In this document: one piece after another, positions 12,364-24,326 of the stretch
Numbering within the stretch: position 1 is the first letter of the stretch
Layout: every line of letters begins with the position of its first letter
Assembly: GCF_026914185.1 (NCBI RefSeq)
Contig: NC_070575.1
Coordinates: 124,001-188,000, forward strand
Length of the DNA stretch: 64,000 bases
From: Puccinia triticina
Taxonomy: Eukaryota; Basidiomycota; Pucciniomycetes; Pucciniales; Pucciniaceae
Direction of reading: 5' to 3'
Position numbers and translations under genes: made by a program
Notes under the pieces: model-generated
What the model saw: only the letters and a program-made list of their open reading frames with translations
What the model was told of the DNA's origin: nothing
Database searches by the model: none

Positions 12364-15002
12364 ATGGTGGAAACAACACCGATAGCAGGGCCATCGATAC
12401 CCCGCTCACTCCTTCTCAGCGGCAGCCAATCCAAAAACCAAACTGTAAGCATGCTGTGCCGCTTTCAAACAGACTGCATGACTGACATCACACCATCTTC
12501 ATCAACAGCTGATCACCAACAACCCTGCACCGACGACGACGGGCACGCAGTCTAAGAAACTCGAACAGACTAACCACCAACTCCAGTCTGACCACAACAG
12601 CAAGCCCAGTTCTCCACCCATCAACCACCTCGTTCGGATTCGTCTGGCCGACCATCTACTCGCTGCACCCGGCGTCTCGTTCGCTCGATCCCTCTCGGCC
12701 TACTCTTCAGCCTATGGGACCATCAGAACCTCATCCCCGATCATCCGCAAGAACCCCAAACGCTCATCTTCCTCATCCTCAAGCTCACCGCCCCCTTCCC
12801 AACAAGACTCACTACCCACCTCCTCAAACCACCCACAAGCCACCCCTCAGTCTCCAACTCACTCTCGATCAAAATCACTCTCCAGCTCCACCGAAACCCC
12901 ACCCACTCTGCCACAAGAACATCCAGCTCAACTCTCAGCCGACTCCCATCCGCCGAATCCTCATCAGTCCCACTCAACCCCCACACCGTCCATCACCCCA
13001 ACACAGCCCCCCTCTTCTGCTCAGGTCGACCCATCACCTAGTCTAACCACTCCTTCTCCTCAACCACCCCCGTCCAATAAACCCAAATCTTGGGCCGATC
13101 TCCTACGCCGTCCCGAAAGCTCGGCAAAACCTACAAACTCGAAGAACACCCCCTCCAACTCATCTCGTCCATCGCCCAACTCGAGAGCAATCGGGACCTC
13201 AGCCGAAATTATTAAACCAGTCGATCTCAATCAACCCTTACCTCTGTCCCAAAAATTGGCTCTCCTCAGAGTCACCAATCAGCCGTACCATTTGATCCCC
13301 CGAGGACTCGTCAACAACGGCAATATCTGTTTTGCCAATGCCGTCAGTCACTTCATTAACTTTTCCAATCGACCTGCCTTTTCCTTTTTTTTAAACATAG
13401 AGCTTGACTGATCAACCGTTATAAACAGATCTTGCAAGTCCTTGTTCACTGCCCACCTTTCTTCAGCCTTCTCAATCACATCGGACGAATCGTTGCACAC
13501 GACTTCAAGTCTCAAACCCCTCTACTCGATGCCATGATCGCCTTTCTTCACGAATTTCAAACAGTCGAACCAACAGATCTACAACCGATACTGGACTCGA
13601 CCGGCCAACTCCAAAAATACCAGCTTCCCGCTTCTTCAGCCACCCATCTCCGTCAAGGCGATCCGTTCATAGCGGAATCAGTCTGGATGGCAACCAAAGA
13701 TAATTCTCGGTTCGATGCGATGAGAGTAAGTTGATCGTTTTCTTTTCTTTTTCAAAAGCAACCAAATCACTTGTTCCGGCCGGATCAATTGACGCTTCTA
13801 ACTTTCTCAGCGTGGTCAACAAGAAGATGCCCAAGAGTTCTTGTGCTTTTTCCTCGATTCAATACACGAAGAACTCCTGTTCTTAACTAGCAAGCACGAT
13901 TCCACGATCCGGTCCAAACTACAAAAATCCAAAACAAAAACCTCCGATCCGTTGCCCCATCTGAGTACGAATGAGGCCTTGAACTCGGGGGAGTGGCTCG
14001 AGGTTGGAGCAAAAGGCCAAGCTGCGGTAACAAGATCAGTGAGTCGCATCTTGTTTAATCTCAATCGACTCATCTTCGACAATATATATTCTAACTAAAA
14101 CCTTGACTTGAATCTTTCACGATTTGATTCCCAGATGGACGCATGTCCTTCCCCACTTACCGAACTATTTGACCTCAAGACTCGCTCGGTCCTTCATCGC
14201 TCTGGTCAAAAGGATTCGGTGACGTTCGAACCGACGAATATGCTGCAACTCTCGATCGAACATCCCTCGATCACCACGATCGAGCAAGCATTGGCCCATT
14301 TCTCGTCGCCCGAGGTGATTTCAGATATGATATCCAAGAACGGCCAACGGGTCTCTGCCACCAAGCAAGTTTACATCGAGAGCTTTCCGCCCGTCTTAGT
14401 CTTACACCTCAAGCGATTCAATTACAACAACAAGGATGGAACGGTGCACAAGAGTAATAAGCAGATTCGCTTTGGCACCGAGTTGAAAATCCCTCAGCTC
14501 GTCATGCCGCCCGCTCAACGAGGCTCACAAAATAGCCAAGATGGCCATGTCAACTTCAAGCTCTTCGCAGGTAATTTCGATGTGTTCTTATTGACGATGG
14601 TGATTGTTTTCGATCGAATAGCTAATTGTCCGTGACCATTATTTGCCCGAATACCCAGTTGTCTATCATCACGGGCCCCACGCTTCAGGAGGACACTATA
14701 CAGTACTGATTCGTCAGCCAGTGATCGATCATTGGATTTATATCGATGACACTCAGATCACGTCGATCGCCAATCCCAACATCATGCTGAGTTCTACGGG
14801 CGAAAGTGGAATGGACAGCCACATCCACTCTTCATCATCGTCTACCATCGGATCGACCGATCAGGCCAATCAGGGCCCAGACGGCGCCCGCTCCTCGGGT
14901 GCTAATGGCCACCAGAATCACATCAATGGTAGCAGCAATGGCGCTGGGAAGGGCAATCAAAACATCAAGACTCCTTATTTGTTATTCTACACCCGTGGAT
15001 AA
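12364..15002 (+). CDS. UBP3: Ubiquitin carboxyl-terminal hydrolase, Ubp3/USP10 type
   Basis: A cysteine protease that removes ubiquitin from proteins. In yeast the family works with Bre5 in ribophagy and vesicle traffic. Six exons: 12364-12444, 12509-13342, 13429-13725, 13811-14038, 14135-14570 and 14659-15002. All are in phase and give 739 residues. Residues 1 to about 270 are Ser/Pro-rich and include an S-W-A-D-L-L motif typical of this subfamily. The Cys box G-N-I-C-F-A-N carries the nucleophile at C301, close to the exon 2 end. Q-Q-E-D-A-Q-E-F is the second USP block, and a V-L-H-L-K-R-F-N block follows. The His box H-A-S-G-G-H-Y-T has the catalytic H638. Near the C-terminus an inserted Ser/Asn/Gly-rich segment precedes the final L-F-Y-T-R. 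The gene is followed on the same strand by GRC3 after 592 bp. Confidence 0.93.
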
Positions 15003-15594
15003 AATCTTAAATCGCCAGCAGATTTTATAATTATGATTTCTTTCTAATGAGCAAAAACTAGATAATGATATTCGGTCGTCTTCCTAGTTGTACCTTTTTT
15101 TACTGGCTTTTCCGAAATAGACTCCAATGTTCTTTCCTCTCTTCTGATTATTTTGTGAAGCAAAAAATAATACTCACAACATTATGTCTCAATTAGTCAG
15201 CTCATGCAGCTTGTCCTTTTCACCCTTCACTGCTGTTGTGTAGGATGATTTGCCAACCATTCTTTCCTGATTTGCGCTCCTCGAGTCTGAAGACTCATCA
15301 CATTGTCCTTGCTTGTTATTCTTATTCTGATTATGGCTGTTACTTTTTTTTCTCTCTCTCTCTCAACCATCTCTTGGTTTCTTTTATATCTCAGATCTGG
15401 TTGTATATAACTAGCTGGTCTGAAGTAATCATTCAAAACACTCTGCACTAGCTGTGTACATTCAGAGGCTTGCATGGTTGTGGTTTTGAGTTGTTGGTGT
15501 TCTTCTTGAGTCCATTTTGGATCTCGATGGATGCATACACCCAGCTTGCCGGTCCCAATTTCTCTGCCCACTTTTTCAAGCCAACCACTTCACG
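15003..15594. other. Intergenic spacer between UBP3 and GRC3
   Basis: AT-rich sequence with CT-rich runs at about 15346-15366. It must hold the UBP3 3' end and the GRC3 promoter. I see no gene and no clear TATA box. Confidence 0.5.
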
Positions 15595-17739
15595 ATGGCC
15601 ATCTCAGCCATTGCTGCCCGAAGACTCCAACAGCAACAACAGCCACAGCCAACCAGCCCAGACTCAGCCCCCCCGTCCCCAGCCAGCCAGCCATCATCCC
15701 CCACAGCAGCAGCAGCAGCAGCGGACGAAGAAGAAGAAGAAGAAGAACACGAGCACAGCGCAAGAAAAAAATACAATCGCTACTTCGCAGCCCCAACCAA
15801 CTCAAAACCAACCATCACCCAGAAAGCAACACCATCAACCCCATCATCAGCCCAGGAGAGACCGACTAACACTGCCTCAAAGAGCCCCAAACGCCGCAAT
15901 TCATCCATCCGCTCAGGCTTTATCGACTCAGAATGCGTTTCCCACTGGACGCCGATCAGCGATCGACCCAACCAAAACTATCTCCAAACACTCGACCAGA
16001 ATCAAAGCCCTCTCTGGATAATCGGCTTATCCACCGGACAAGTCAGTCCCCAGCCTGTTGTTGATCTATCGTTTCATTTTTTCCAGTTGACTGACTTCGT
16101 TTTTTTTTTTTTCTCTGCATAGAACTTGATCCCCCATGGAACGCTCCAACTCCAAGTTCTTTCCGGCGCCATAGAGCTCATGGGCTCGGAGATCATCGGA
16201 CCTACTCCAGAGCCTATCAGTCTGTTTGCTCCCCCAAGTCATCCCCTCCCGATCATCACCCCCAAGACGATCCCGACACCCATCAACCATTCAACCACCA
16301 ACAAGCACCTGCTTCCATTCGACCCAACTCAATTTGAAGCGGTCATCCAGCTGCAAGATCTTCATTGCGGCATTCAAGCCTTAGACGAACTGTGGTCATC
16401 CAACGATCACAAACGTCCCATCTGGAAATCCCCAACCAACCCTCTCTCAATCCATGGCCAGACTTGGTCCATTGTCCTATCCCCCACACCCGATCTGTCT
16501 CATCTCAGACTCCCGGCTAGCTGGACATCCGCCCTCTCGAGCTTACCATCGACTACTAGTCAGGTCTCGGGCCCAAGATCGGAGATCTTTTTTATCGAAG
16601 GCCCCAAAAGCACCGGCAAATCAACCTTTTCAACCCTGCTTATCAACACCCTCTTAAACTCATTCAAAACCGTCGCCCTCCTCGATCTCGATCCTGGCCA
16701 ACCCCTTCTCACACCACCAACCCTGCTATCCCTTCACATCTTGAACTCGCCGATCCTCGGACCCTCGTTCTGTAGACTGGCTGCACCCCACCAACCATCT
16801 TCCCATTCGATCTACATCGGGCATACCACCCCTAAAGATTGTCCAACTCGGTACATCGACGCTAGCATCGAGCTCTTTAACATTTATACCAACCTCCAGT
16901 CTGATCATCTCTCAGCCAGTCTCTCGACCAACAAACGAAGGCGGCGGTGCCAGAACGGCCAGACCATCGGAACCTTAACTCAGTCTGATCACTCCAAGCG
17001 AACCGACCAAATACCCTTGGTGATCAACACCATGGGCTGGACCAGAGGACTTGGCCAAGATATCCTCAATCAACTCCTTCAAACCATCCAGCCTGCTCAA
17101 ACCTTCAGCTTCAGTGAACGTCCCTTGCTAGCCGATCTACAGTCATCATCATCATCATCATCAGAGGAATATGCTATGCTCGAGCCCATCGGTCCCACAC
17201 CTCTCTCTTTGCGTCTCACTCCGGCGGATTGTCGAGTCCTCGCAATCGTTTCCTACATGCACTCAACTCCACCCCCCCTTGGGAATTTTTTTATCAACCA
17301 GTGGGAGTTCCAACACCCCTTATGGACTCGACGACCCTTCGAGGTTCGACCGGATCGGATCCAGCTACCCGACCACCCGGACTTCAACCACGACCATCTC
17401 GGACACGTCGTGAATGGCGGACTGATCGGCTTGGTCGATCGCAGCCAAGGCTCATGGATCGGCTTCGGCCTCGTCCGGGCCATCGACCCCACTCGACGGA
17501 CGATCCATCTCTTGACCCCGGCCTATCCGACCGCCGAACAGAGCAATCGGTCCAAATACGAGTTCGTCAAGTACTCCGAACCTGAACTCCCTGTGATCTG
17601 TTCCCTGAGCGATGATGGCCCCGTCCCGTATCTCGAGAAAGATTCGCTCGGGAATCATACTGCTGCTTCATTGACCATCGGCTCTGAGAAGAAGAGAGTT
17701 AGGAGGAACGTTCAGAGACGCTCTCAAATCATGCGCTAA
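15595..17739 (+). CDS. GRC3: Polynucleotide 5'-hydroxyl kinase Grc3/Nol9
   Basis: A nucleolar kinase that phosphorylates the 5' end of the 26S pre-rRNA after Las1 cuts ITS2. Two exons, 15595-16041 and 16123-17739, joined in phase 0, give 687 residues. The ATG at 15595 opens an N-terminal region rich in Gln, Ser and Ala with an acidic run, probably disordered. After the intron N-L-I-P-H-G-T starts the conserved N-terminal domain. The Walker A motif is G-P-K-S-T-G-K-S at residues 309-316. A Walker B-like V-A-L-L-D-L-D-P-G-Q-P follows, as in the Clp1/Grc3 family. I-N-T-M-G-W-T-R-G is also conserved. The C-terminus ends in basic residues (K-K-R-V-R-R-N), likely a nuclear or nucleolar signal. Length fits fungal Grc3. 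Confidence 0.93.
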
Positions 17740-18568
17740 ATTCTTTTTAATCCATGCATATCTATACGAGAAGCAGAGCTACATATTTGGATAAAACTCA
17801 GACACTGTGCCACATAATTTGCCCACGTCATCGCCACACATCGACACTTCAGTGCACGCTTTGCCACAAGAACAGTGCTCTGTAGCTTCTTCACTGTTTT
17901 TTTTCTTTTTCTTTTTTTCTTGAGCAATCAACAGAGGTTTTTTTTTGTTATGTCCCCCACAATTTCCTTGAAGTGTGATACAATAGCGAACAATTGATTG
18001 GGTCTCCCTCATGAGGGGCTGAGCAAAGGCTGGCCACAAGAAAAAAAAAGAATGGAACTGTAGCTGTGAAGAATCTATTTACGTACATGAGCTTTGCACC
18101 AGTGTTTGTTGAGGGAGCAGACCCATCAGGATCCAGGCGAAATTTGATGGCCTGGGGGGATCAGACAGAAGAGACCCCAGGGAAGGCTAATGCCATGGCT
18201 TGTTGAAACTTGGTTTTTGGAAGAGGTGTTGTAGATTATCACACTTGCCTATCCATGGGATATGTTAGCTTTTGCTTTTGTAAAACACTCCGCAAGTAAC
18301 TCTGACGTGGGAGCTAAGAATTGTTTCTTCAAGAAGTTGTATGTTGTTTGGATTTGGCAGTTTTAAGTTAGGCCACTTTGCGCCCAGCCACGATGGCCTG
18401 TGAGGCAGGCTATACTGTCTGGCTGGCCAAGACAGTCGGTGCTTTCAACTTGATGGGATAGATTTGTCTCCATCAGGAAGTTGTTCTGGTGGTGTGAGTC
18501 TGTGCCTGCTGTGTCTGATGTTGTAGTTTTGGACTTTTACAATGTAGTTTCTGCCCCCTCCGCTCCTT
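17740..18568. other. Intergenic spacer between GRC3 and the RING gene
   Basis: It contains homopolymer T and A runs and a GGCC-rich stretch at about 18370-18440. No gene, RNA or transposon end recognised. Confidence 0.45.
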
Positions 18569-21099
18569 ATGGCTGCTCCTCCGCCGTACTCGCCTCAACT
18601 CAACCCAGCCCACTCCACTCCACTCAACCACCCGCCAACATCCATCCAAGTTCAACCCATCTGCGACTGCTCACATCGATCGATGATCAATCACCCAAAC
18701 TCATCCAAGAATACCAACTCACCATCACCAGCCCAACAGCTCAACTCCAAACCAGCCAGACTAAGCCAGAACCAGCGCAGAGCAAACGATCAACAGACCT
18801 TCTCCCATGTTCGTCGTCTTCCATCTCCACTTGATTTCGATTGATCAACCAAGAACTAAAACAACAAAAGATACATACAACAGCTTCTAGGATTCACCCT
18901 ACCACCCCGATCGGCTCAATCCAATCCATCATCCTCTTCCACCCGGCGTCCTGGCAGGAAACAACATGCTCACACTTCTTATTACGACAAGGATCGTATG
19001 TCAGCTTCACAACCTATGTAGTCGTCTTGCCCAGCCATGCTTCTAATCACCACCCCCATCTTCTCCTTCTTGCCCAGGATTCGTCCATGCCAAATATCGT
19101 TTCATCTTGAAACCCACTGGCGATTACACGGCCCACTTCGCTGACCCGGACATTCGATTCAACTGGCCAGGTCAAACCACCATACATTAAATATCCCAAT
19201 CACACTCGTCTGACTGATTTGTCCGTTTGATCATCAGACATCCTTCAAGTCATCGTGAACCTTCCAACCAACTTGTCCACAGTCACTGCCCCTCCTGAAT
19301 CCTCCAATCTCCATCCAGATGTCCCCTCGGAGAAGCACGCCTGCCCGATCTGCTTATCTGAACCGACGGCTGCACGAATGACCAAATGTGGTCACATATT
19401 CTGCTATCCATGCATCCTGCATTATCTCGAACTCTCTGATGAAGGCAAGGGACAAGGGCGCAAGTGTCCGGTATGCTGGGAAACTGTCCTCAAGAAAGAC
19501 TTGAAGAGCGTCAAGTGGTTCGACTGCAGTACAACAGACGCGCCCAGTGACATTCCAGACTCGGCTTCGGATCTAATCACCTTCCGGCTCATCGAACGTC
19601 CGAACCTCACCACCCTCGCCCTCCCTCGTTCTCCCACTTGGCTTTCCCCTGCTGTTCCCACTCACCATTCCCCTTGGCAGTTTACTCCTGACGCTCTCAC
19701 CTTCGCCAAATTCATGCTGGCGTCCCCCGATTACATGACGAGCGAACTCAACGGAGACTTGGAAGAGCTCCATAACGAATTGCTATTGCTCTCCAAGTGG
19801 TCGACCTCTCCAGATGGCTCGGATGACTTGGGCACGGTCTTCATTCGGACCGCAGAGGCCAAAGTTAGAGAGCAGATCGAGAAGGTCGTTCTATTGAAGA
19901 CGACCTTTGTTATGACTGAGAGGAAGCGAGCCATGCGGAAAATAGCCCAAGCCATCGGTGAGGCCAACGGAGGTCCAGATCTTGTCGATCAACTCCAAGT
20001 CGTTACCTCTACCGACGAAGAACAGTCGACGCCTATCCCAGTGACCTTGGAAAGCCTGATCTCTCAGAACCTTGATCGGCCGGCCGTGCTCCCCCCAAAT
20101 CAACTCGAGCACACCTTGCCTACTACTCCTGGTGCTTTCAGCAGTACCAAGATCGAGGATCTTAAAGCTCCAGAACCGCGCCTACCCAGATCGGAGTTCA
20201 TCTCGTCAACCGGGCCCAAGACCCGGAAGAACGTCAATCCACCTGAACCAACCTCGGCTACTTATCGGTTTTACCAAGCCGCATCAGGAGAACAGATCTA
20301 CTTATCTGCGCTTGACATCCGTGTTCTTCTTACCAAGTTTGGGTCATTCGATTGTTTCCCGAGCTCTATCACACTGAAAGTAGAAGCTTGGAGTGAGGTG
20401 AGGGTATCGGACGACTTGCGACGGCGATGCCGATATCTTTCGCATCTACCCACCGGAAGCGAAGTTCGAATGGTCGAAGTGGATTTGGATGAATATCTTG
20501 GAGACGACTGTTCGCTAGTCGAAGCAGTTCGAAAGAGGCGGGCGAAGAGACGCGAGAAGACGAAAAAGGAAGACAAAGCGAAGACAAAGAGTGAACTGGT
20601 CGACCAATCGAGCGCGAATAGCTTCACCACCAGGTCGCTCCCTGATTGGGTCGCCCCGGTTGGCGTGAAAGATCATCCACTAGATGGACCGATCGATCAT
20701 CATCTCTCTTTAGCGGAAACGATGGCGTCAGACGTCTTGCCCAGAGAAAGTTCTCAGAGACCGGCGGGATCTGACGGGCAGCCCAGTGGATCAAGAACGG
20801 TTTGGGGTACTTACATCCCATCAAATGCGACCAGCTCGAGTGTCCCAGCGGAAGAAGTGACGGACCAGGATGACATATGGGCTAAACACGAGCGTTATCT
20901 CGTCTCGAACAGAGCCAAGCCTGGTGTCCGAGCCGAATTAAATACGGAGGATCTCGACGATAGTGATGGCGATCAGGAAGGCGGTGAAGGCGGTAAGAAA
21001 AAGGCCGGGCCTCGCCAAAAGGGTAAACAGAAAAATCGAAAGCATGTCAACAAGGTCGTCATCAATCTCAGCGGCGGTACTGGTGGTAGAAGATTCTGA
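18569..21099 (+). CDS. MAG2: RING-finger E3 ligase, Mag2/RNF10 family
   Basis: The human (RNF10) and budding-yeast (Mag2) relatives ubiquitylate ribosomal proteins of stalled or incomplete 40S subunits. Four exons are proposed: 18569-18815, 18891-18995, 19078-19170 and 19238-21099, 768 residues, all in phase. The family signatures are F-T-L-P-P-R, then Y-Y-D-K-D-R-F-V-H-A-K-Y-R-F, then D-Y-T-A-H-F-A-D-P-D and W-P-D-I-L-Q-V-I. A C3HC4 RING begins at about C184 (C-P-I-C) and ends with C-P-V-C. A Lys/Arg/Glu coiled stretch and a W-A-P-V-G-V-K segment follow. The tail is Lys-rich. The first exon and its weak GTCTTC donor are the least certain part; exons 2-4 are well supported by the family motifs. 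Confidence 0.88.
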
Positions 21100-24000
21100 G
21101 CTTTCTTTCACCTTCTCTTGTCATCTTCATCGTTCTTCAAATCATCATTGGTTTTCCTGTGCTCTTCTATACCTATATGGCACTCAATCTTAAAGACAGA
21201 AACACCAAAAAAAAATGTGAGTAAAAGAAAATAAGAAGAAAAAAAATGATTGAAAGAGTTTTGTTCATTTGCATGTCAGTTTTTACGCAAGGGGATGTGT
21301 TTCCCACCAGCATGATTGTTTCTACTTCTTTTTCCTTCACTCCGAATTGATCTCCTTCGGTCCTATCACCTAATCTGTTTCCACAATTTCTTTCGCTTCA
21401 TATCTATTGTTTTTTTGTTTTTTTTTTTGCCTTGAAAGCATTCTTACACATAAGCACCATCTCTTTTCTTTTTTCAATCAGTGAATTTATGTAGTATGTA
21501 CATGGTAGTTAGTGACATGTCTGGTTGACTTGAGTTGTATAATTGAGCCATGATTCATTCTTTGATCAAGTATATAAGTAGTAAACAAGTATTCTGCATC
21601 ATGACTTTCTGTTCTTTGAGTTTACATAGCAGACAGTGGCTGGATAGAAAAAGTTGGCCAGCCCAAACTGAACACAGTCCCTCTGAGGCAGGAGGGACTT
21701 GGCTGCAAGTGGTGATCTTATTTCCCATTTTTTTCATCACATGAAAGCTCTCCATTTGGTGGAGGGAACCACACAAGTTTCATTATCTGGTTTCTTCTTT
21801 GTGTAATCAAAGCAACAAGCCATCCAACTTCCTCCTAAGAGCAACTCCACCTTGGGAGCTTTCCAAGGTGCTGAATGTCTACCATTTTTAGCTCACAAGT
21901 TGATGCAGCCTGCTTTGGCATCCACCACATGGGAGGTATCCTGAGAGCTAAACTCAGCTTTCACCAAGCCCCAAGTGCCCCTACTCAAGGAGGTGGATGG
22001 GTGTTTGGGGGTGTGAGTGTTTGGAGTGGTGAGATGTCAACAAAAATTGAGGTGTCACAGGAGCTACTGGGGAGTTCAGGTTTTGCTATGTTTGGCACCA
22101 CCTGAGCTCCCAAGGCTCCTATACACCGCCAGAATAATTGGTGCTGAGGTTATACAAGTTGAACTGGGATGCACTCAACCAATTTAAACTTGGTTGATCT
22201 CAACTGATGAAATATAAATCCAAGGGCCCCCCCTTGGGTTTATATTTACTTGGTTGAGATCAACCCATTTTAAATTGGCTGATTGCATCCCAGTTAACCT
22301 GGGATGACTGCAACCCAGTCAAATATGCTGGCAGTGCTACAGCCATACCAAAAAAGGCTTGGATGCTGTTATGAGCCGTAGCGCGGGCTCTGCAGCGCAG
22401 ACTCACATGTACATAGACTACACGTACATGTCACGGACCATACTCAAGGTTCAAGAGGCTGGAGATCCAAGCCTCTTCCTCATCCTGCAATCTACCATCT
22501 TGGATCCAGAACCCCCAGAACCCCAGAACCCAGCCCCCATCTTCCTCTCCACAGAACAGACCTTAACAGATGCTTTGGAGAGATTTTACACTGGGAATTC
22601 CTATGGGATTTTCTAACCTTGAATGCGATAAAGTGACAAAGTTTGACATTTTGATATATGCAGGATGCCTATATTGAAAGAAGACAAGCTCAATCAGAGA
22701 CTTCTGGTTTGTTTTCCCGGATTTTGATTCCTGAATCAGAATCCTTGACCAATTTTCAACCTGGACTCCTAATCATATGAACACATGCAGGTGTCATGGT
22801 GCCGGTCCCCCCAGCAGCCAGCATTGTGTTTTTCTACCAAACGGCTTGGCTGGTAGCATCCCATAAGCATGAGTGGTGCAGTCGCTCTGAGGGGGAAGAG
22901 TGATTGAATCCATCAAGTGCCTTTGACATGTTCTTATACTTGCAAGTTTAGACCTGAAACATAATTTTCAGTCATCTTAGCTGATCTCAGATTTGTAATT
23001 GACCTGCCTGCAAGTGTCAGTGGATGATGAGATTAAAAGTGTTCTCCAAGCATTTTTGCTTTTGAGGCACACAGACAACCAGGAATGAGGCGCTGAGGGA
23101 AAGGGAAATTATGAAGATGAAGCTATGCTTCTTATCTATCATTTTGTGTAACTGTTATAATTAGAATCTGCTCAAGACATATAAGATTTGATCCCATGGT
23201 AAAAAAGGGTAACATTAGAGCAAAATTAGCACTCCAGCAACAGTACACTTGTATTAATTGGCAAAAGCATCACTCATAGGTTTGAGTCCTGTAGTGCACA
23301 ACTTAAATTTTGGTTTCTGATAGTCACGCACAATACAAAAAAAAGTCTGAGGTGGGGGTATAATAACTAATTCAAAAAAAAAAAAAAAACACTCACATAA
23401 ACTTGATTTCCTGCCACACCAGCTTTCACCACTTAGCCCTCCTGCAGAGGGCCCTTCAGGCCCCCCATGGAGGTAATTGGATCAGTTTTTGGTCAACTCC
23501 TGTACATAAACCACCGCCAGTGCTACCAGATCCCGATTTGGTGATACACGGTGTACTCTATACCTGGCCACTGATTCTCACTGTTCATCTGTTGACCATC
23601 TAGTCTAAATTTTGCCAAAATTGACTTACAAAGGAAAAGCACACTTTCCCAGAAATTCTGGTTTCAACAATACTGTGCAGGTGAATAGTTTTGGGCAGAG
23701 AGCTTGTGATGATGGATGTTTTCATCCAGAAGAGAGGAAAAGAGACTATATAGACTATCTACACAGACTGTGACATGTGTCATGGTTGAGCACTGTGAGT
23801 ATGTCACAACATATGTTGTGCTTTGAAGAAAACTAAATTGACAGTGAAATCCAAAATTGGTGTTTCTGGCAATGGTATGTCCAGGCCTTAGTCGTGGCTT
23901 CTCTCTCTCCTGCCTTACCTGGCAGAGATCCCATACCACATTATCTGCTCCAATTAAATAAAAAAAGACATTGTTTAATGGACTGGGATACTTGTTTTCA

Positions 24001-24326
24001 GAGATAGGCCTGGTTATGAAGCAATTGATTTACCTTGAAGAACAAAATATGACCTCACATGGGCCAGATTTTAAGCTGCAATTTTGCGTGTGATAAATAT
24101 TGTTACCAAGTGCTGGATAAAATGGGACAGGCTGCATTTACATGTACACATGAATTCAGGATCAGCTACATTAGAAAAATTGCTAATGACACACTATTTG
24201 AATAATCAGACACTATAATATGGCAAGGAATTTGCTTAGGATCATGAATACTTTCATATAATTGTCCAGCGAGTAGATAGATAGATATGCTGACGAAGTT
24301 AGGCCAAAATAGGAAGTGATAAGAAA
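21100..24326. other. Intergenic region, 3.2 kb, no gene seen
   Basis: It holds the 3' ends of two convergent transcripts (the RING gene and the acyl-CoA dehydrogenase), a fold-back element at 22162-22295 and further low-complexity sequence. An A17 run lies near 23374. Short open frames, for example near 22360-22616, show no family features. Confidence 0.5.
22162..22295. mobile_element. Fold-back/MITE-like inverted repeat
   Basis: The left arm starts AACTGGGATGCA and the right arm ends TGCATCCCAGTT, an exact complement. The arms continue with matching CAACC, AATTTAAA, TTGGTTGA and ATATAAA blocks. The loop is CCAAGGGCCCCCCCTTGGG. About 60 nt pair on each side with mismatches. I see no clear target duplication. 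Confidence 0.65.

Noticed and set aside
15576..15811. Minus-strand hydrophobic frames opposite GRC3 exon 1
   Set aside because: They arise from the antisense of Gln/Ala/Glu repeats in the GRC3 N-terminus.
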